A stretch of DNA of 64,000 nt from VRUE01 sp963705635 (GTDB lineage: Bacteria; Actinomycetota; Thermoleophilia; Solirubrobacterales; 70-9). Position numbers and translations under genes: made by a program. The DNA lies in the NCBI GenBank assembly GCA_963705635.1, contig CAVPKH010000004.1:1162686-1226685 (forward strand). Reading direction: 5' to 3'. Under the pieces are notes generated by a model, which was not told the origin of the DNA, did not search any database, and saw nothing but the letters and a program-made list of their open reading frames with translations. The stretch's first letter is position 1. Every line of letters begins with the position of its first letter. Below are positions 17,097-25,898 of this stretch, piece by piece.

Positions 17097-17165
17097 GGGC
17101 GGCCGAATTTCGGGATTCAGCTACGTTGCGGTCAGATCGCCCGCCCGCCGAGTAAGGAGAGATTG

Positions 17166-17702
17166 ATGGCTGAGAAAAGTTTTGCTGATGCTCTCAACGA
17201 GCAGATCGCCAACGAGTTCGCCGCCTCGCAGCAGTACGTCGGCGCGGCCGTCTACTACGACGCTGAAACGCTGCCCCGCCTCGCCGCCTTCTTCTACCGG
17301 CAGGCGCTGGAGGAGCGCGAGCACGCGATGATGATGATCCAGTACCTGCTCGACGTCGGCGAGGGCGTCCACATTCCCGACATCAAGGCGCAGGAGACGA
17401 CCTACTCCGATGGCAGTGCGCCGGTGCGGATGGCGCTGGAGCAGGAGAAGCGGGTCAGCGAGGAGATCTTCGCCCTCTTCGAGCTGGCGCGCGAGGTCAA
17501 GGACTACCGGGCTGAGCAGTTCCTGCAGTGGTTCGTCAAGGAGCAGGTCGAGGAGGTCGCGCTGATGGGCGACCTGCTCAACGTGGTCGAGCGGTCGAAG
17601 GAGAACCTGCTGCTGGCCGAGGACTACATCGCGCGGGAGAGCCTCGGCGAAGAGAGCGGGGATCCGACTGCGCCACCGATGGCTGGCGGCTCGGCAGGGT
17701 AA
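17166..17702 (+). CDS. Bacterial ferritin
   Basis: A 178-residue four-helix iron-storage protein. Ferroxidase ligands fall at the canonical positions Glu17, Glu50, His53, Glu94 and Gln127. Ferritins oxidise Fe(II) and store it as a mineral core inside a 24-mer. The ATG follows AAGGAGAGATTG; an in-frame TTG one codon earlier is less likely. The stop codon lies in the left arm of palindrome B2. Confidence 0.92.
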   Translation: MAEKSFADALNEQIANEFAASQQYVGAAVYYDAETLPRLAAFFYRQALEEREHAMMMIQYLLDVGEGVHIPDIKAQETTYSDGSAPVRMALEQEKRVSEEIFALFELAREVKDYRAEQFLQWFVKEQVEEVALMGDLLNVVERSKENLLLAEDYIARESLGEESGDPTAPPMAGGSAG

Positions 17703-17792
17703 GGAGGGGCACCCTCTCGCCCGTCCAATTGACGGGCTAATGAGCCCGTCAATTTGAGTATCCGCCCGGTCGAGAGGGTGCCCCTCCCTACC
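17698..17792. repeat. Nested palindromic element B2
   Basis: Outer arms 17698-17719 and 17771-17792 pair over 22 bp with one mismatch. The inner stem 17727-17738 / 17743-17754 is 12 bp and perfect around an AATG loop. The joints match B1 while both stems are changed on both sides, i.e. compensatory covariation. It spans the gap between the convergent ferritin and peptidase genes and includes the ferritin stop. Confidence 0.88.
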
Positions 17793-18583
17793 TATCCCAG
17801 CCAGCCTGCTCGCTTGCGCATGCTTTTGATCCGGCGGAACTCGGCTATGTCCTCGCGGAGAGCTGCGGGAGCTGGTGCGGGAAGGAAGCGCGCGGGGAGA
17901 GGTGACTCCACGACTCCTGTGTCGGAGCTGGTGACTCGGTAGGCGCGGGCGCCTCTTCTGGCGGTCACCGCTGAGGGGGGGCCGGGGCCTTCCCAGATCA
18001 GGCCGGCGTAGTCGTCGAGGCCGTAGCCGTCGGGCATGCCGTTGCCGACGGCTTCGAGGTAGGCGGCGCGGCGCTCGGGCTCGTTGTTGTAGTGGACGCA
18101 GAGGCTGCCGGAGAGCAGGCCGAGGCCGGCCTCGGCCGCCGGGCGGCCGGATGACTTGGTGATGCCCTCTTCGAACCAGCACATCGCGCCGGCGCTCTGG
18201 CCGGCGAGGACGATGCCCTGGCGCCAGGCGAGGCTGAGGATCGCGCCGAGCTCGTGCGCCTCCCAGACGGCGAGCAGGTTGACCAGGCTGCCGCCGCCGA
18301 CGTAGATCAGGTCCTGGGCGAGCAGGTGATCGCGCAGCGCCATCGGGCGCCGGCCGAGGCGGAATAGCGAGAGGTCCGAGGGCTCGCAGGGCCGCTCGCC
18401 GAAGGCGGCGTAGAAGCGGCCGATCTGCTCGGAGGTGTCGCCGCTGGCGGTCGGCAGGATGCAGATCCGCGGGCGCCCCCCGGCGCGCTCCGTCGCCAGC
18501 CGCAGCATCAACTCGCTGACGGCGCGATCGGGTGGGCGCGAGGTGAAGTCGTGGCCGCCGAGGGCGAGGATCCGGGAGACCAT
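17792..18583 (-). CDS. Peptidase S51 family (dipeptidase E-like), copy 2
   Basis: A 263-residue class-I-amidotransferase-fold serine peptidase. The nucleophile elbow is GQSAGAMCWFEEG, preceded by LIYVGGGSLVNLL, as in peptidase E/cyanophycinase relatives. Its ATG shares a base with the stop of the upstream paralogue (TGATG). The C-terminus is basic (KSMRKRAGWLG). The protein looks cytoplasmic. Substrate unknown; aspartyl dipeptides are the family standard. Confidence 0.83.
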   Translation of the reverse strand: MVSRILALGGHDFTSRPPDRAVSELMLRLATERAGGRPRICILPTASGDTSEQIGRFYAAFGERPCEPSDLSLFRLGRRPMALRDHLLAQDLIYVGGGSLVNLLAVWEAHELGAILSLAWRQGIVLAGQSAGAMCWFEEGITKSSGRPAAEAGLGLLSGSLCVHYNNEPERRAAYLEAVGNGMPDGYGLDDYAGLIWEGPGPPSAVTARRGARAYRVTSSDTGVVESPLPARFLPAPAPAALREDIAEFRRIKSMRKRAGWLG

Positions 18584-19335
18584 CAGGCGGCGATCGTCGC
18601 CGTCGCTGCCGCCCGGGCCACCGAGGGGTCGCCGAGGTACTTCGTGGGCAGGCTGGTCTCGGCGACCTCGCCGCCCACCGTCTCCAGGCGGTAGCCCTGC
18701 GCCCGCGGCCGCGAGGCGACGACCCGGCTCAGCTGCGGACCGATGAAATGCAGCGCTGCCCCGTCCTGCGCCGCGTAGCCCGGGCGCATCCCCGCCCTGA
18801 GCAGCTGGTGGTAAGCGTGGCCATGGTCGTCGCCGGGCTTGTAGTGGACCGAGTTGCTGAACGGCAGCAGGCCGAGGCCCTCGACCCGTCGCGGAGCCCC
18901 GTGGAAGCCGCTGTGCGCCTCGGCGAACCAGCACAGCGAGCCAGCGGAGAGGCCGCAGAGGACGACCCCGGCCTCCCAGGCATCGCGCAGGATCGCGTCG
19001 ATCCCGTGGGCCCGCCAAACCCCGAGCAGGCTGATCACGCTGCCGCCGCCGACGTAGATCAGGTCCTGGGCGAGCAGGTGCGCGCGCAGGTCGGTGGGAC
19101 CCTGCTCGCGGCGGAAGAGCGAGATGTGGCTGGCCTCACAGCTCTCCGCCGGGAAGGCGCGATAGAAGCGGACGATGTAGTGATCGGCGTCACCGCTGGC
19201 CGACGGCAGGAAGCAGACCCTCGGCCGCTTGCGACGGCAGAGGCCCAATACGTACTCATCGAGCAGCGGGTTTCCCGACTCCATCGAGAAGCCGCCGCCG
19301 CCGAAAGCCACGATCTGGCGAGGCCGAGTCTCCAT
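18583..19335 (-). CDS. Peptidase S51 family (dipeptidase E-like), copy 1
   Basis: A 250-residue paralogue of the next gene, with nucleophile loop CGLSAGSLCWFAE and the same LIYVGGGSVISLLGVW strand. The pair share order of motifs but only part of their sequence, so the duplication is old. The ATG of METRPRQIVAFGGGG is chosen; an upstream extension of 42 codons has no family similarity. It is divergent from the first of three TetR genes. Confidence 0.82.
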   Translation of the reverse strand: METRPRQIVAFGGGGFSMESGNPLLDEYVLGLCRRKRPRVCFLPSASGDADHYIVRFYRAFPAESCEASHISLFRREQGPTDLRAHLLAQDLIYVGGGSVISLLGVWRAHGIDAILRDAWEAGVVLCGLSAGSLCWFAEAHSGFHGAPRRVEGLGLLPFSNSVHYKPGDDHGHAYHQLLRAGMRPGYAAQDGAALHFIGPQLSRVVASRPRAQGYRLETVGGEVAETSLPTKYLGDPSVARAAATATIAA

Positions 19336-19515
19336 TGACAGATGGTGGCGGCAGCGAGGGCGCTGGCCGTTGTACAGGGGTCCGAAGTTCGAGCCGACGC
19401 GATCGCCCGGATGTACATGCGGAGACCGTGCCCAGCTGGCGCATTCCACCGCCGTTCCCAAGCAATCGTTTGATTGTTAATTCGGGTACGAGATCGTCCA
19501 CAGAGCGCCTTGGGG

Positions 19516-19533
19516 GTGTACAATCGCGTTTAC
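19516..19533 (+). promoter_or_regulatory. Shared operator-like site GTGTAC-N4-GCGTTTAC, copy 1
   Basis: It ends 10 nt before the ATG of the first TetR gene. The same 14 fixed bases with a 4-nt spacer occur in reverse orientation before the third TetR gene (20980-20997). It overlaps a GTTTA-CC-TAAAC dyad at 19528-19539. Confidence 0.55.
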
Positions 19534-19543
19534 CTAAACACGG

Positions 19544-20302
19544 ATGTCTGCTTTCCAGGAGCCCATCGTGCCACCCACCTCAGCCAACGGCAGCGCTTCG
19601 CCGGCCCCCTCCGGGGACCTCGGCGCGGTGATCGAGCAGGAGCGGCTGCCGGCCGGGCGCGAGAGCCTGCCCGAGCCGCTGATCACGCACTCCCAACGTG
19701 AACGGATCCTGGTCGCGATGGCGGACACCTGCGCCGAGCGGGGATACGGAGCGACCACGATCGCCGACGTCTGCGAGCCCGCGGGCGTCTCGCGCGCCAC
19801 CTTCTACGAGCTGTTCAAGGACAAGGAGGACTGCTTCCACGCCGCGATGGAGCTGTCGCTGGCCGACGCGATGGGAAGGATCGTCGCCGTCTACTCGCCC
19901 GACAAGCCCTGGGCGACGATGGTCCGCGACGCCGCGGCAGCCTTCCTCGACCTGCTGGCGAGCCGGCCCGCCTTCGCCCGCATGGCCCTGGTCGAGGCGC
20001 CATCCTCCGGCGAGCGCGCCTTCGAGCTCTACGCCTCCGGCAAGCGGGTCTTGCAGTCGCTGCTCGAACGCGGCCGCGACGACCCGGTCGAGGAAGAGGC
20101 GATTCCCTCCAGCGCCGGCCGCGCCGCGATCTCCGCCGCCGAGTCACTGATCGTCGGCCAGATCCTCGCCGGCAACACCGCCCGGCTGCCGGAGCTGCTT
20201 CCCGACATCGTCTACATCACGATGGTGCCTTACCTCGGCCAGGAGGAGGCGCTGCGCCAGTCGCGCGAGGCGGAGAAGACGATCCCCTTGGCGGACGGCT
20301 GA
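19544..20302 (+). CDS. TetR-family regulator 1 of 3
   Basis: A 252-residue regulator with a 45-residue low-complexity N-terminus. The HTH spans about 49-97 (CAERGYGATTIADVCEPAGV, then SRATFYELFKDKEDCF) and a helical ligand domain follows. The next gene starts 5 nt after its stop, so the two form a transcript. A shared operator-like site lies just before its start, suggesting autoregulation. Ligand unknown. Confidence 0.87.
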   Translation: MSAFQEPIVPPTSANGSASPAPSGDLGAVIEQERLPAGRESLPEPLITHSQRERILVAMADTCAERGYGATTIADVCEPAGVSRATFYELFKDKEDCFHAAMELSLADAMGRIVAVYSPDKPWATMVRDAAAAFLDLLASRPAFARMALVEAPSSGERAFELYASGKRVLQSLLERGRDDPVEEEAIPSSAGRAAISAAESLIVGQILAGNTARLPELLPDIVYITMVPYLGQEEALRQSREAEKTIPLADG

Positions 20303-20307
20303 ACCCG

Positions 20308-20979
20308 GTGGCCCAAGCTCCGGGCGCCAAGCAAGAGCGCTGGAAGCCACCGCGCGGCCGGCACCGGCTGCCGCCGGAGGTGATCGCCCGCTCACAGCGC
20401 GAACGCCTGCTCGAGGCGGCGGTGCGCGTCGTCGCCGAGAAGGGCTACGGCGCGACCACGGTCGCCGACCTGACCCGCGAGGCGGGGATCTCCCGCACCA
20501 CCTTCTACGCGATGTTCGAGGACAAGGAAGGCTGCTTCCTGGCCGCTTACGACAACGTCGTCGACACCTTGGTGAAGCGAGTCACGACCGCCTATGAGGC
20601 CGAGGAGGGCTGGCCACGGCGGGCTCGGGTCGGGCTGGCGACGCTGCTCGAAGCGCTCGCCGAAGAGCCGGCGATCGCCCGCCTGACGGTGGTCGACGTC
20701 GGCGCCGCCGGGCCCGCTGCGCAGCGCCGCTACCGCGGAGCCCTGCAGCGCCTGACGCCTTTCTTCGAGGAGGGTCGTGACTTCGCCCCCGGCGGCCGCA
20801 ACCTGCCGGCCAACACCTCGCGAATGGCGATCGGCGCGGTCGCCGGGCTGATCTCCGAAGAGCTCGCCGAAGGGCGGGCTGGCCAGCTGTCCGATTTGCT
20901 TTCGGATGTGCTTTTTGCCACGCTGGTCCCATATATCGGCCCAGCGGCGGCAGCCAGGGAGGTGGGCGAAAAAGAGTAA
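20308..20979 (+). CDS. TetR-family regulator 2 of 3
   Basis: A 223-residue regulator, GTG start, with HTH at about 28-75 (VVAEKGYGATTVADLTREAG, then ISRTTFYAMFEDKEGCF). Its C-terminal SDLLSDVLFATLVPYIGP closely echoes the C-termini of both neighbours (VPYLGQ, VPYIGP), so the three probably arose by tandem duplication. Ligand unknown. Confidence 0.87.
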   Translation: MAQAPGAKQERWKPPRGRHRLPPEVIARSQRERLLEAAVRVVAEKGYGATTVADLTREAGISRTTFYAMFEDKEGCFLAAYDNVVDTLVKRVTTAYEAEEGWPRRARVGLATLLEALAEEPAIARLTVVDVGAAGPAAQRRYRGALQRLTPFFEEGRDFAPGGRNLPANTSRMAIGAVAGLISEELAEGRAGQLSDLLSDVLFATLVPYIGPAAAAREVGEKE

Positions 20980-20997
20980 GTAAACGCTTTCGTACAC
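20980..20997 (-). promoter_or_regulatory. Shared operator-like site GTGTAC-N4-GCGTTTAC, copy 2 (reverse)
   Basis: The 27-nt gap between TetR genes 2 and 3 contains the reverse complement of the copy-1 site: all 14 fixed bases agree and only the 4-nt spacer differs (GAAA against AATC). A site here would let the third gene be controlled separately. Confidence 0.55.
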
Positions 20998-21051
20998 CAT
21001 GCCGCTATGATGAAGGTACTCCGAAGTTTTCCACCAACCTGGGATTGGCCG

Positions 21052-21654
21052 ATGGCATCCGAATCGCGGCGTGAACTGATCCTCGCGGCAATGATCCGCG
21101 TCGTCGGCAGCAAGGGATACAAGGAGACCTCGGTCGCCGACGTGATCGAGGAGGCGGGCACCTCCCGCACCACCTTCTACAAATACTTCGCCGACAAGCA
21201 CGAGTGCTTCCTCTCCGCCTACGACATGCTGGTCGAGCAGGTCTTCGACGAGGTCGTCGCCAACTGCGACGGCGAGCAAACCTGGCTGCAGCGGGTCGAG
21301 GGGGGGCTGACCACGATCGTCGAGCTCTTCGCCCTCGACCCCGAGCTTGCCCGCACCGCGGTGGTCGAGGTTGCCGCCGCCGGGGCCGACGCGCGCCAGC
21401 GCCACTGGAACGCCGTCGCCAGGTTCACCGAGTACCTCGACGACGGGCGGGCGATGGCCAACGGCAGCGAGCTGCCGGAGAACATCTCGCTGATGTCGGC
21501 CGGCGCCGTCTCGGGCTTGATCTTCGACGAGCTGCTGGCGGGGCGGGCGGCGAAGCTGCCGTCGATGCTGCCCGACCTGCTCTTCGCGATGCTGGTCCCC
21601 TACATCGGGCCGCGCGCGGCGGCCGAGGAGATGCGGCGCGTCGCCGCACGCTGA
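21052..21654 (+). CDS. TetR-family regulator 3 of 3
   Basis: A 200-residue regulator with HTH at about 6-52 (VVGSKGYKETSVADVIEEAG, then TSRTTFYKYFADKHECF). The ATG of MASESRRELIL is chosen because it sits right before the HTH as in the family; ATG 21007 would add 15 residues and lie only 10 nt from the operator-like site. The C-terminus again reads LVPYIGPRAAAEE. It converges on the sigma-factor gene and overlaps its 3' end by about 55 nt, which is unusual. Confidence 0.84.
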   Translation: MASESRRELILAAMIRVVGSKGYKETSVADVIEEAGTSRTTFYKYFADKHECFLSAYDMLVEQVFDEVVANCDGEQTWLQRVEGGLTTIVELFALDPELARTAVVEVAAAGADARQRHWNAVARFTEYLDDGRAMANGSELPENISLMSAGAVSGLIFDELLAGRAAKLPSMLPDLLFAMLVPYIGPRAAAEEMRRVAAR

Positions 21655-22184
21655 GGAGCGGGCGGCATCGCCGTCGCCGCCCCCATCTCACGGCGCAGTT
21701 TGTGGCGCAGGCGGTGCAGGCGCACCTTGACCGTGCCATCCGGGATGCCGAGCCGCCGAGCGATCGCCTCCTGGGTCAGGTCCTCGTTGTAGCGAAGCTG
21801 GATCAGCAGGCGATCGCGCTCATCGAGCCGGTTGAGCGCGGCGTGGAGGTCGGCCCGCTCGACCGTGGAGATGATCTGGTCGTCCTCGGCGCCCTCCCAG
21901 CTCTCGTACGTGTCGACCGGGTCCGGGCGCACGCGCGAGTGCTGGCGAAAGGCCTCGTTGCGGACGATCGTCGCCAGCCAGTCCTTGCGGCGGGCGTCGT
22001 CGCGCAAAGTCGATCGCCGGCGCCAGGCCCGCAGCAGCGCGTCCTGGGCGATGTCCTCAGCCTCGCCCGGGTTGCTGGCGTAGCGATAGGCGATGCGCAG
22101 GCAGAACCGCTGCGCCTCCTCCCACTCCCAGCCGTCGTCCGAATCCGAATTTTGGATCTTGGAAACGTTGATTGATCGACCGTA
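21600..22184 (-). CDS. ECF sigma factor (sigma-70 family), start codon not found
   Basis: The open frame runs from a TAG at 22185-22187 to the stop. It encodes region 2 (QRFCLRIAYRYAS, then NPGEAEDIAQDALLRAWRR) and region 4 (DERDRLLIQLRYNEDLTQEA, then IARRLGIPDGTVKVRLHRLR), a convincing extracytoplasmic-function sigma factor. No ATG, GTG or TTG precedes region 2; the first is TTG 22007, which would delete region 2. Either an unusual start such as ATC 22157 or 22172 is used, or a base error hides the true start. It is divergent from the methyltransferase and has no visible anti-sigma partner. Confidence 0.72.
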   Translation of the reverse strand, partial: YGRSINVSKIQNSDSDDGWEWEEAQRFCLRIAYRYASNPGEAEDIAQDALLRAWRRRSTLRDDARRKDWLATIVRNEAFRQHSRVRPDPVDTYESWEGAEDDQIISTVERADLHAALNRLDERDRLLIQLRYNEDLTQEAIARRLGIPDGTVKVRLHRLRHKLRREMGAATAMPPAPQRAATRRISSAAARGPM

Positions 22185-22254
22185 CTACTTCTAAAACCAA
22201 AAAGGTGAAATTTAGTGCTGAAACTTTCTTGATCAAATAGTAGGTCTTCAAATC

Positions 22255-23064
22255 GTGGCGGTTGCGGCAACAGCGGGGACGGGCGGGGACTGGGCCGAAC
22301 GCACCTATGAGGCGGCGGCGCCGGTCTACGACAAGTTCACCGCCCACTACGACTCCGATGGCTGGCTCACCCACCTGCTGGCTGCCCTCGAGCGCTGCGG
22401 GCTGCAGGGCAAGCGCCTGCTCGACGTCGGCTGCGGCACCGGCAAGAGCTTCATCCCGATGCTGCCGCGGGGCTGGCAGGTGACCGGCTGCGACATCTCG
22501 CCGGCGATGCTCGAGCGCGCCCGTGAGAAGGTGGGCAGCGGGGTTGACCTCGCCGTCGCCGACATGCTCGAGCTGCCCCGGTTCGGCGAGTTCGACCTGA
22601 TCTGGGCGCTCGACGACACGATCAACTACCTGCTCAGCCCGGCGGAACTGGAGCGGGCGCTTGCCGGGATGCGGGAGAACCTCGCGCCGACCGGGCTGCT
22701 GCTCTTCGACGTCAACTCCCTGCTCGCCTACCGCACCTTCTTCGCCGAAACCATGGTGGTCGAGCGGGACGGGCTGCGACTGGTCTGGAAAGGACTGGCG
22801 CCGGCCGACGTGGCGCCCGGCTCGATCTGCGAATCGCGGCTGGAGGTGGCATCCGCGGATGCCGAGACCGAGGCTGGCGCGGCGCCGGCGCACGTCCACC
22901 GCCAGCGGCACTTTCCCGAAGCGGAGGTGCTGGCGGCGCTGCGGGGTGCGGGCCTGGAGTGCCTCGACGTCTACGGTCACGGCCTCGATGGCATCCCGGT
23001 CCAGCCGCTCGACGAAGCGATCCACACCAAGGCGATCTACATCGCCCGCAGTAGCGGCGCATAG
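22255..23064 (+). CDS. Class I SAM-dependent methyltransferase
   Basis: A 269-residue methyltransferase. Motif I is LLDVGCGTGKSF (about 60-71), the acidic end of strand 2 is GCDISPAMLERA, and motif IV reads FDLIWALDDTINYLL. The GTG start follows the AT-rich region shared with the sigma-factor gene. The middle insertion (residues 185-210) is variable in the family. Substrate unknown. Confidence 0.85.
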   Translation: MAVAATAGTGGDWAERTYEAAAPVYDKFTAHYDSDGWLTHLLAALERCGLQGKRLLDVGCGTGKSFIPMLPRGWQVTGCDISPAMLERAREKVGSGVDLAVADMLELPRFGEFDLIWALDDTINYLLSPAELERALAGMRENLAPTGLLLFDVNSLLAYRTFFAETMVVERDGLRLVWKGLAPADVAPGSICESRLEVASADAETEAGAAPAHVHRQRHFPEAEVLAALRGAGLECLDVYGHGLDGIPVQPLDEAIHTKAIYIARSSGA

Positions 23065-23086
23065 CGGCCGTACCATCCCGTAACCC

Positions 23087-25041
23087 ATGCCTGAGCCCGT
23101 CAGGCGCAGCAAGCGCTACATGCCCGGCCTCGATGGCCTGCGAGCCATCGCGGTGCTCGCCGTCATCGCCTACCACCTGGAATTCGGCTGGGCCGGCGGC
23201 GGCCTGCTTGGGGTTGGGATCTTCTTCACCCTCAGCGGCTACCTGATCACCGACATCCTCCTCGCCCACATGGCGCGCCGCGACATGCGGCTCGTCGACT
23301 TCTGGCTGGGCAGGGCGCGGCGGCTGCTCCCGGCGCTCTTCCTGATGCTGATCGTCGTCGTCGCCTGGGTGACCGTCTTCGGACCGGCTCAGCCGTCGAA
23401 GTTCAGGGATGCGGTGATCGCCGCCGGGCTCTACGTCAGCAACTGGCAGCTGATCTTCCAGCACGTCTCCTACTTCGCCCGCTTGGCTCGCCGGAACCGC
23501 TCGGCCACCTCTGGTCGCTGGCGGTCGAGGAGCAGTTCTACATCCTCTGGCCCTTCCTGCTGCTGCTCGGCACCCGCCTGATCCGTGAGCGGCCCGGGGG
23601 GCCGCGCGGGGTGCGGCCGCGGCTCGCCGTGGCGACCCTGGTCCTCGCCGCCGCCTCGACGATCGCGATGGCGGTGCTCTACAACCCCAGCTTCGATCCC
23701 TCGCGGGTCTACGACGGCACCGACACGCGGGCCTTCGCCCTGCTCGCCGGCGCCGCCCTGGCGATGGTCTGGCCCAGCCGCAAGCTGACGCCGAGGATCA
23801 GCGCGGGGGCGCGCAACATCCTCGACGGCGCCGGCGCCGTCGGCCTACTGGTGATCGTGCTGCTGATCTGGCGCACCGACCAGTACTCGTCCTTCATCTA
23901 CTACGGCGGGCTGGTGCTGCTCTCGGTCGCGACCGTCCTCGTCGTCGCCGCGCTGGCCCACCCCGCCAGCCGGCTGGGAGCCCTGCTCGGCCGCGAGCCG
24001 CTGCGCTGGATCGGCGTGCGCTCCTACGGCATCTACCTCTGGCACTTTCCGATCATCGTGCTGAGCGCGCCGAGCGGGCCGCACGGTCCCGACCTGCTCC
24101 GCGGCGCGCTCCAGGTCGCGGCGACGTTCGGCGTCGCCGCGCTCTCCTGGCGCTACGTCGAGGAGCCGGTGCGCCACGGCGCCCTGGGGCGGCTTTGGAA
24201 GCGCTACCGGGCGCAGGGCTGGCGCCCGCAGGCGGTGTCGCAGCGTGGCTGGATTGCCGCGGGCACGCTTGCGGCGGTCCTGCTCGTCGCGCTCGTCGGG
24301 CTGGCGGGCGCGGCACTCGACCCCGACGCCGAACCGCCGGTGATCTCGGGCAGCGCCGTCGCCTCGCCGGTGCCAGCGTCGCTCGCCCAGGCCGCGCCGG
24401 TCGAAGAAACCGCGGTTCCCGGCCACTCTTCGTGCAGGTCGGTGGTCCACATCGGCGACTCGACCTCGGAGGGACTCACCTCGACCAACTACCTGCCGAG
24501 GCCCGGTGACCGGAGCGAAGCCCAGTACGCCCGCGTCGGCGCCACCACCTCCTACTTCGCGATCTCCGGAGCGCGCTCGATCGACGAGACCTTCGAAGGC
24601 GAACCGAACGCCGAGGAAGCGGCCCGGGCCTGGAAGGAAGAAGGCTTCCGCGGCTGCTGGGTCTTCGCCCTCGGCACCAACGACGCCGCCGACATCTTCG
24701 TCGGCGGCAGCGTCGACGAGCGCGAACGGATCGAACGGATGATGGCGGTGGCCGGTAGCGAGCCGGTGCTCTGGGTCAACGTGAAATCGCTGGTCCCAAG
24801 CGGCCCCTACGCCGAGGAGAACATGCTCGCCTGGGATGAGGCCCTGCTCGACCTCTGCCCCCGCTACCCCAACATGCGCGTCTACGACTGGGCCTCCGAC
24901 GTCAAGGACGCCTGGTTCATCGACGACGGCATCCACTTCACCACGCCCGGCTATCGCGCCCGTGCCCACCTGATCGCCGACGCCCTGGCCGAAGCCTTCC
25001 CCTCGGGTGGCGGTCGCAGCCCCAGCTGCGTCGTGCGCTAG
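23087..25041 (+). CDS. Acyltransferase-3 / SGNH-hydrolase membrane protein (OatA-like), one frameshift
   Basis: The N-terminal part reads MPGLDGLRAIAVLAVIAYHL with the catalytic-type His of the acyltransferase-3 family, then about ten membrane helices. The C-terminal 220 residues are an exported SGNH domain: block I VVHIGDSTSEG, block III FALGTNDAAD, and the Asp/His pair in DDGIHFTTPGY. Such proteins O-acetylate cell-wall or surface sugars. The frame breaks near 23482-23486, where one missing base turns the expected WSLAVEEQFYILWP stretch out of frame; downstream reading is intact for 480 codons. Sequence error or recent mutation. Confidence 0.82.
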
Positions 25042-25463
25042 AAGATCTGGGCGTCGAGGAAGCCGGCGATCAGCACCAGCCAACCGCCGATCTCGGCGGC
25101 GATCAGGCTCGTCATGAAGGCCTCGAGGCCGCGGCCGGGCCGGCGGAACTGGTTGTCGGTATCGCGCTTCCAACCGTGGACCATGTAGCCAGCGACGGCA
25201 GCGTAGAAGTAGATGGCCAGCGCCCCGGCGGCAAGCAGGTTGACCAGCACTCCCCAGCCACTCAGCTCGACGAACGTGGCAACCAGCAGCAGGGCGAAGC
25301 TGTAGAGCAGCGCTGCCCGGTGGGCGATGTCGGTGTACGGGTGCGCCAATCCCTCCTCCGAGGCGTCCATCTGGCGAAACTTCATCACGCCCAACAGCAG
25401 CGCCCAGAGGAACATCAGAGCCGCCAGCAGCAGCACGACCTTCGTATCGTCTCCCAGAACCAC
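25038..25463 (-). CDS. Small integral membrane protein, unknown function
   Basis: A 141-residue protein with four hydrophobic helices (about 7-27, 46-68, 72-94 and 115-138) and short charged loops (KFRQMDASEEG; GWKRDTDNQFRRPGRG). It belongs to no family I can name. It overlaps the 3' end of the acyltransferase gene by 4 nt and is divergent from the VOC gene. Function not assigned. Confidence 0.7.
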   Translation of the reverse strand: MVLGDDTKVVLLLAALMFLWALLLGVMKFRQMDASEEGLAHPYTDIAHRAALLYSFALLLVATFVELSGWGVLVNLLAAGALAIYFYAAVAGYMVHGWKRDTDNQFRRPGRGLEAFMTSLIAAEIGGWLVLIAGFLDAQIF

Positions 25464-25492
25464 AAGACCTGAATACCAGCTAGGAGGAAGCC

Positions 25493-25876
25493 ATGCCCGC
25501 TCCGACCGCCATCACCGGCGTCGATTTCGCCACCGTCTTCGTCAAGGATTATCCAGCCGCAGTCGAGTTCTACGGCCAGGTCCTGGGCCTGAATCACTCA
25601 GTCGACTACGGGAAAATCCCCGGTGGTGAGTTCGAGACCGGCAACCTCACCCTGCAGGTCCTCGACGCGGCAGCCGTGGGCCGCGAGTTCGAGCCCAACG
25701 GCCACCCAATCGCCTTCCACGTCGAGGACGTAGAGGCCGCCCGCGCCGAGCTCGAGGCAAAGGACATCGCCTTCTCCGCCGACACGATGGACAGCGGCGT
25801 CTGCCACATGGCCTTCTTCACCGACCCCGACGGCAACGCGCTCGTCCTCCACCACCGCTACGCCCCGCGCAACTGA
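25493..25876 (+). CDS. VOC-superfamily (glyoxalase/dioxygenase-fold) protein
   Basis: A 127-residue single-module VOC protein with two beta-alpha-beta-beta-beta halves. Recognisable phrases are FVKDYPAAVEFYGQVLGL and FFTDPDGNALVLHHRY. Members bind a metal and act on small carbonyls or aromatic rings, or merely bind drugs. A GGAGGAAGCC Shine-Dalgarno supports the ATG. Reaction unknown. Confidence 0.83.
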   Translation: MPAPTAITGVDFATVFVKDYPAAVEFYGQVLGLNHSVDYGKIPGGEFETGNLTLQVLDAAAVGREFEPNGHPIAFHVEDVEAARAELEAKDIAFSADTMDSGVCHMAFFTDPDGNALVLHHRYAPRN

Positions 25877-25898
25877 GGCGCGGGCGGGAGCGACGAGC

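Noticed and set aside
16992..17792. B1 and B2 as integron attC sites
   Set aside because: No integrase gene, no core-site signatures, and the elements flank ordinary chromosomal genes rather than cassettes.
17792..19018. One 408-residue protein covering the S51 copy 2 gene and antisense-free upstream frame
   Set aside because: The upstream 145 codons are the out-of-frame reading of S51 copy 1; the real start is the ATG at 18583 in the TGATG overlap.
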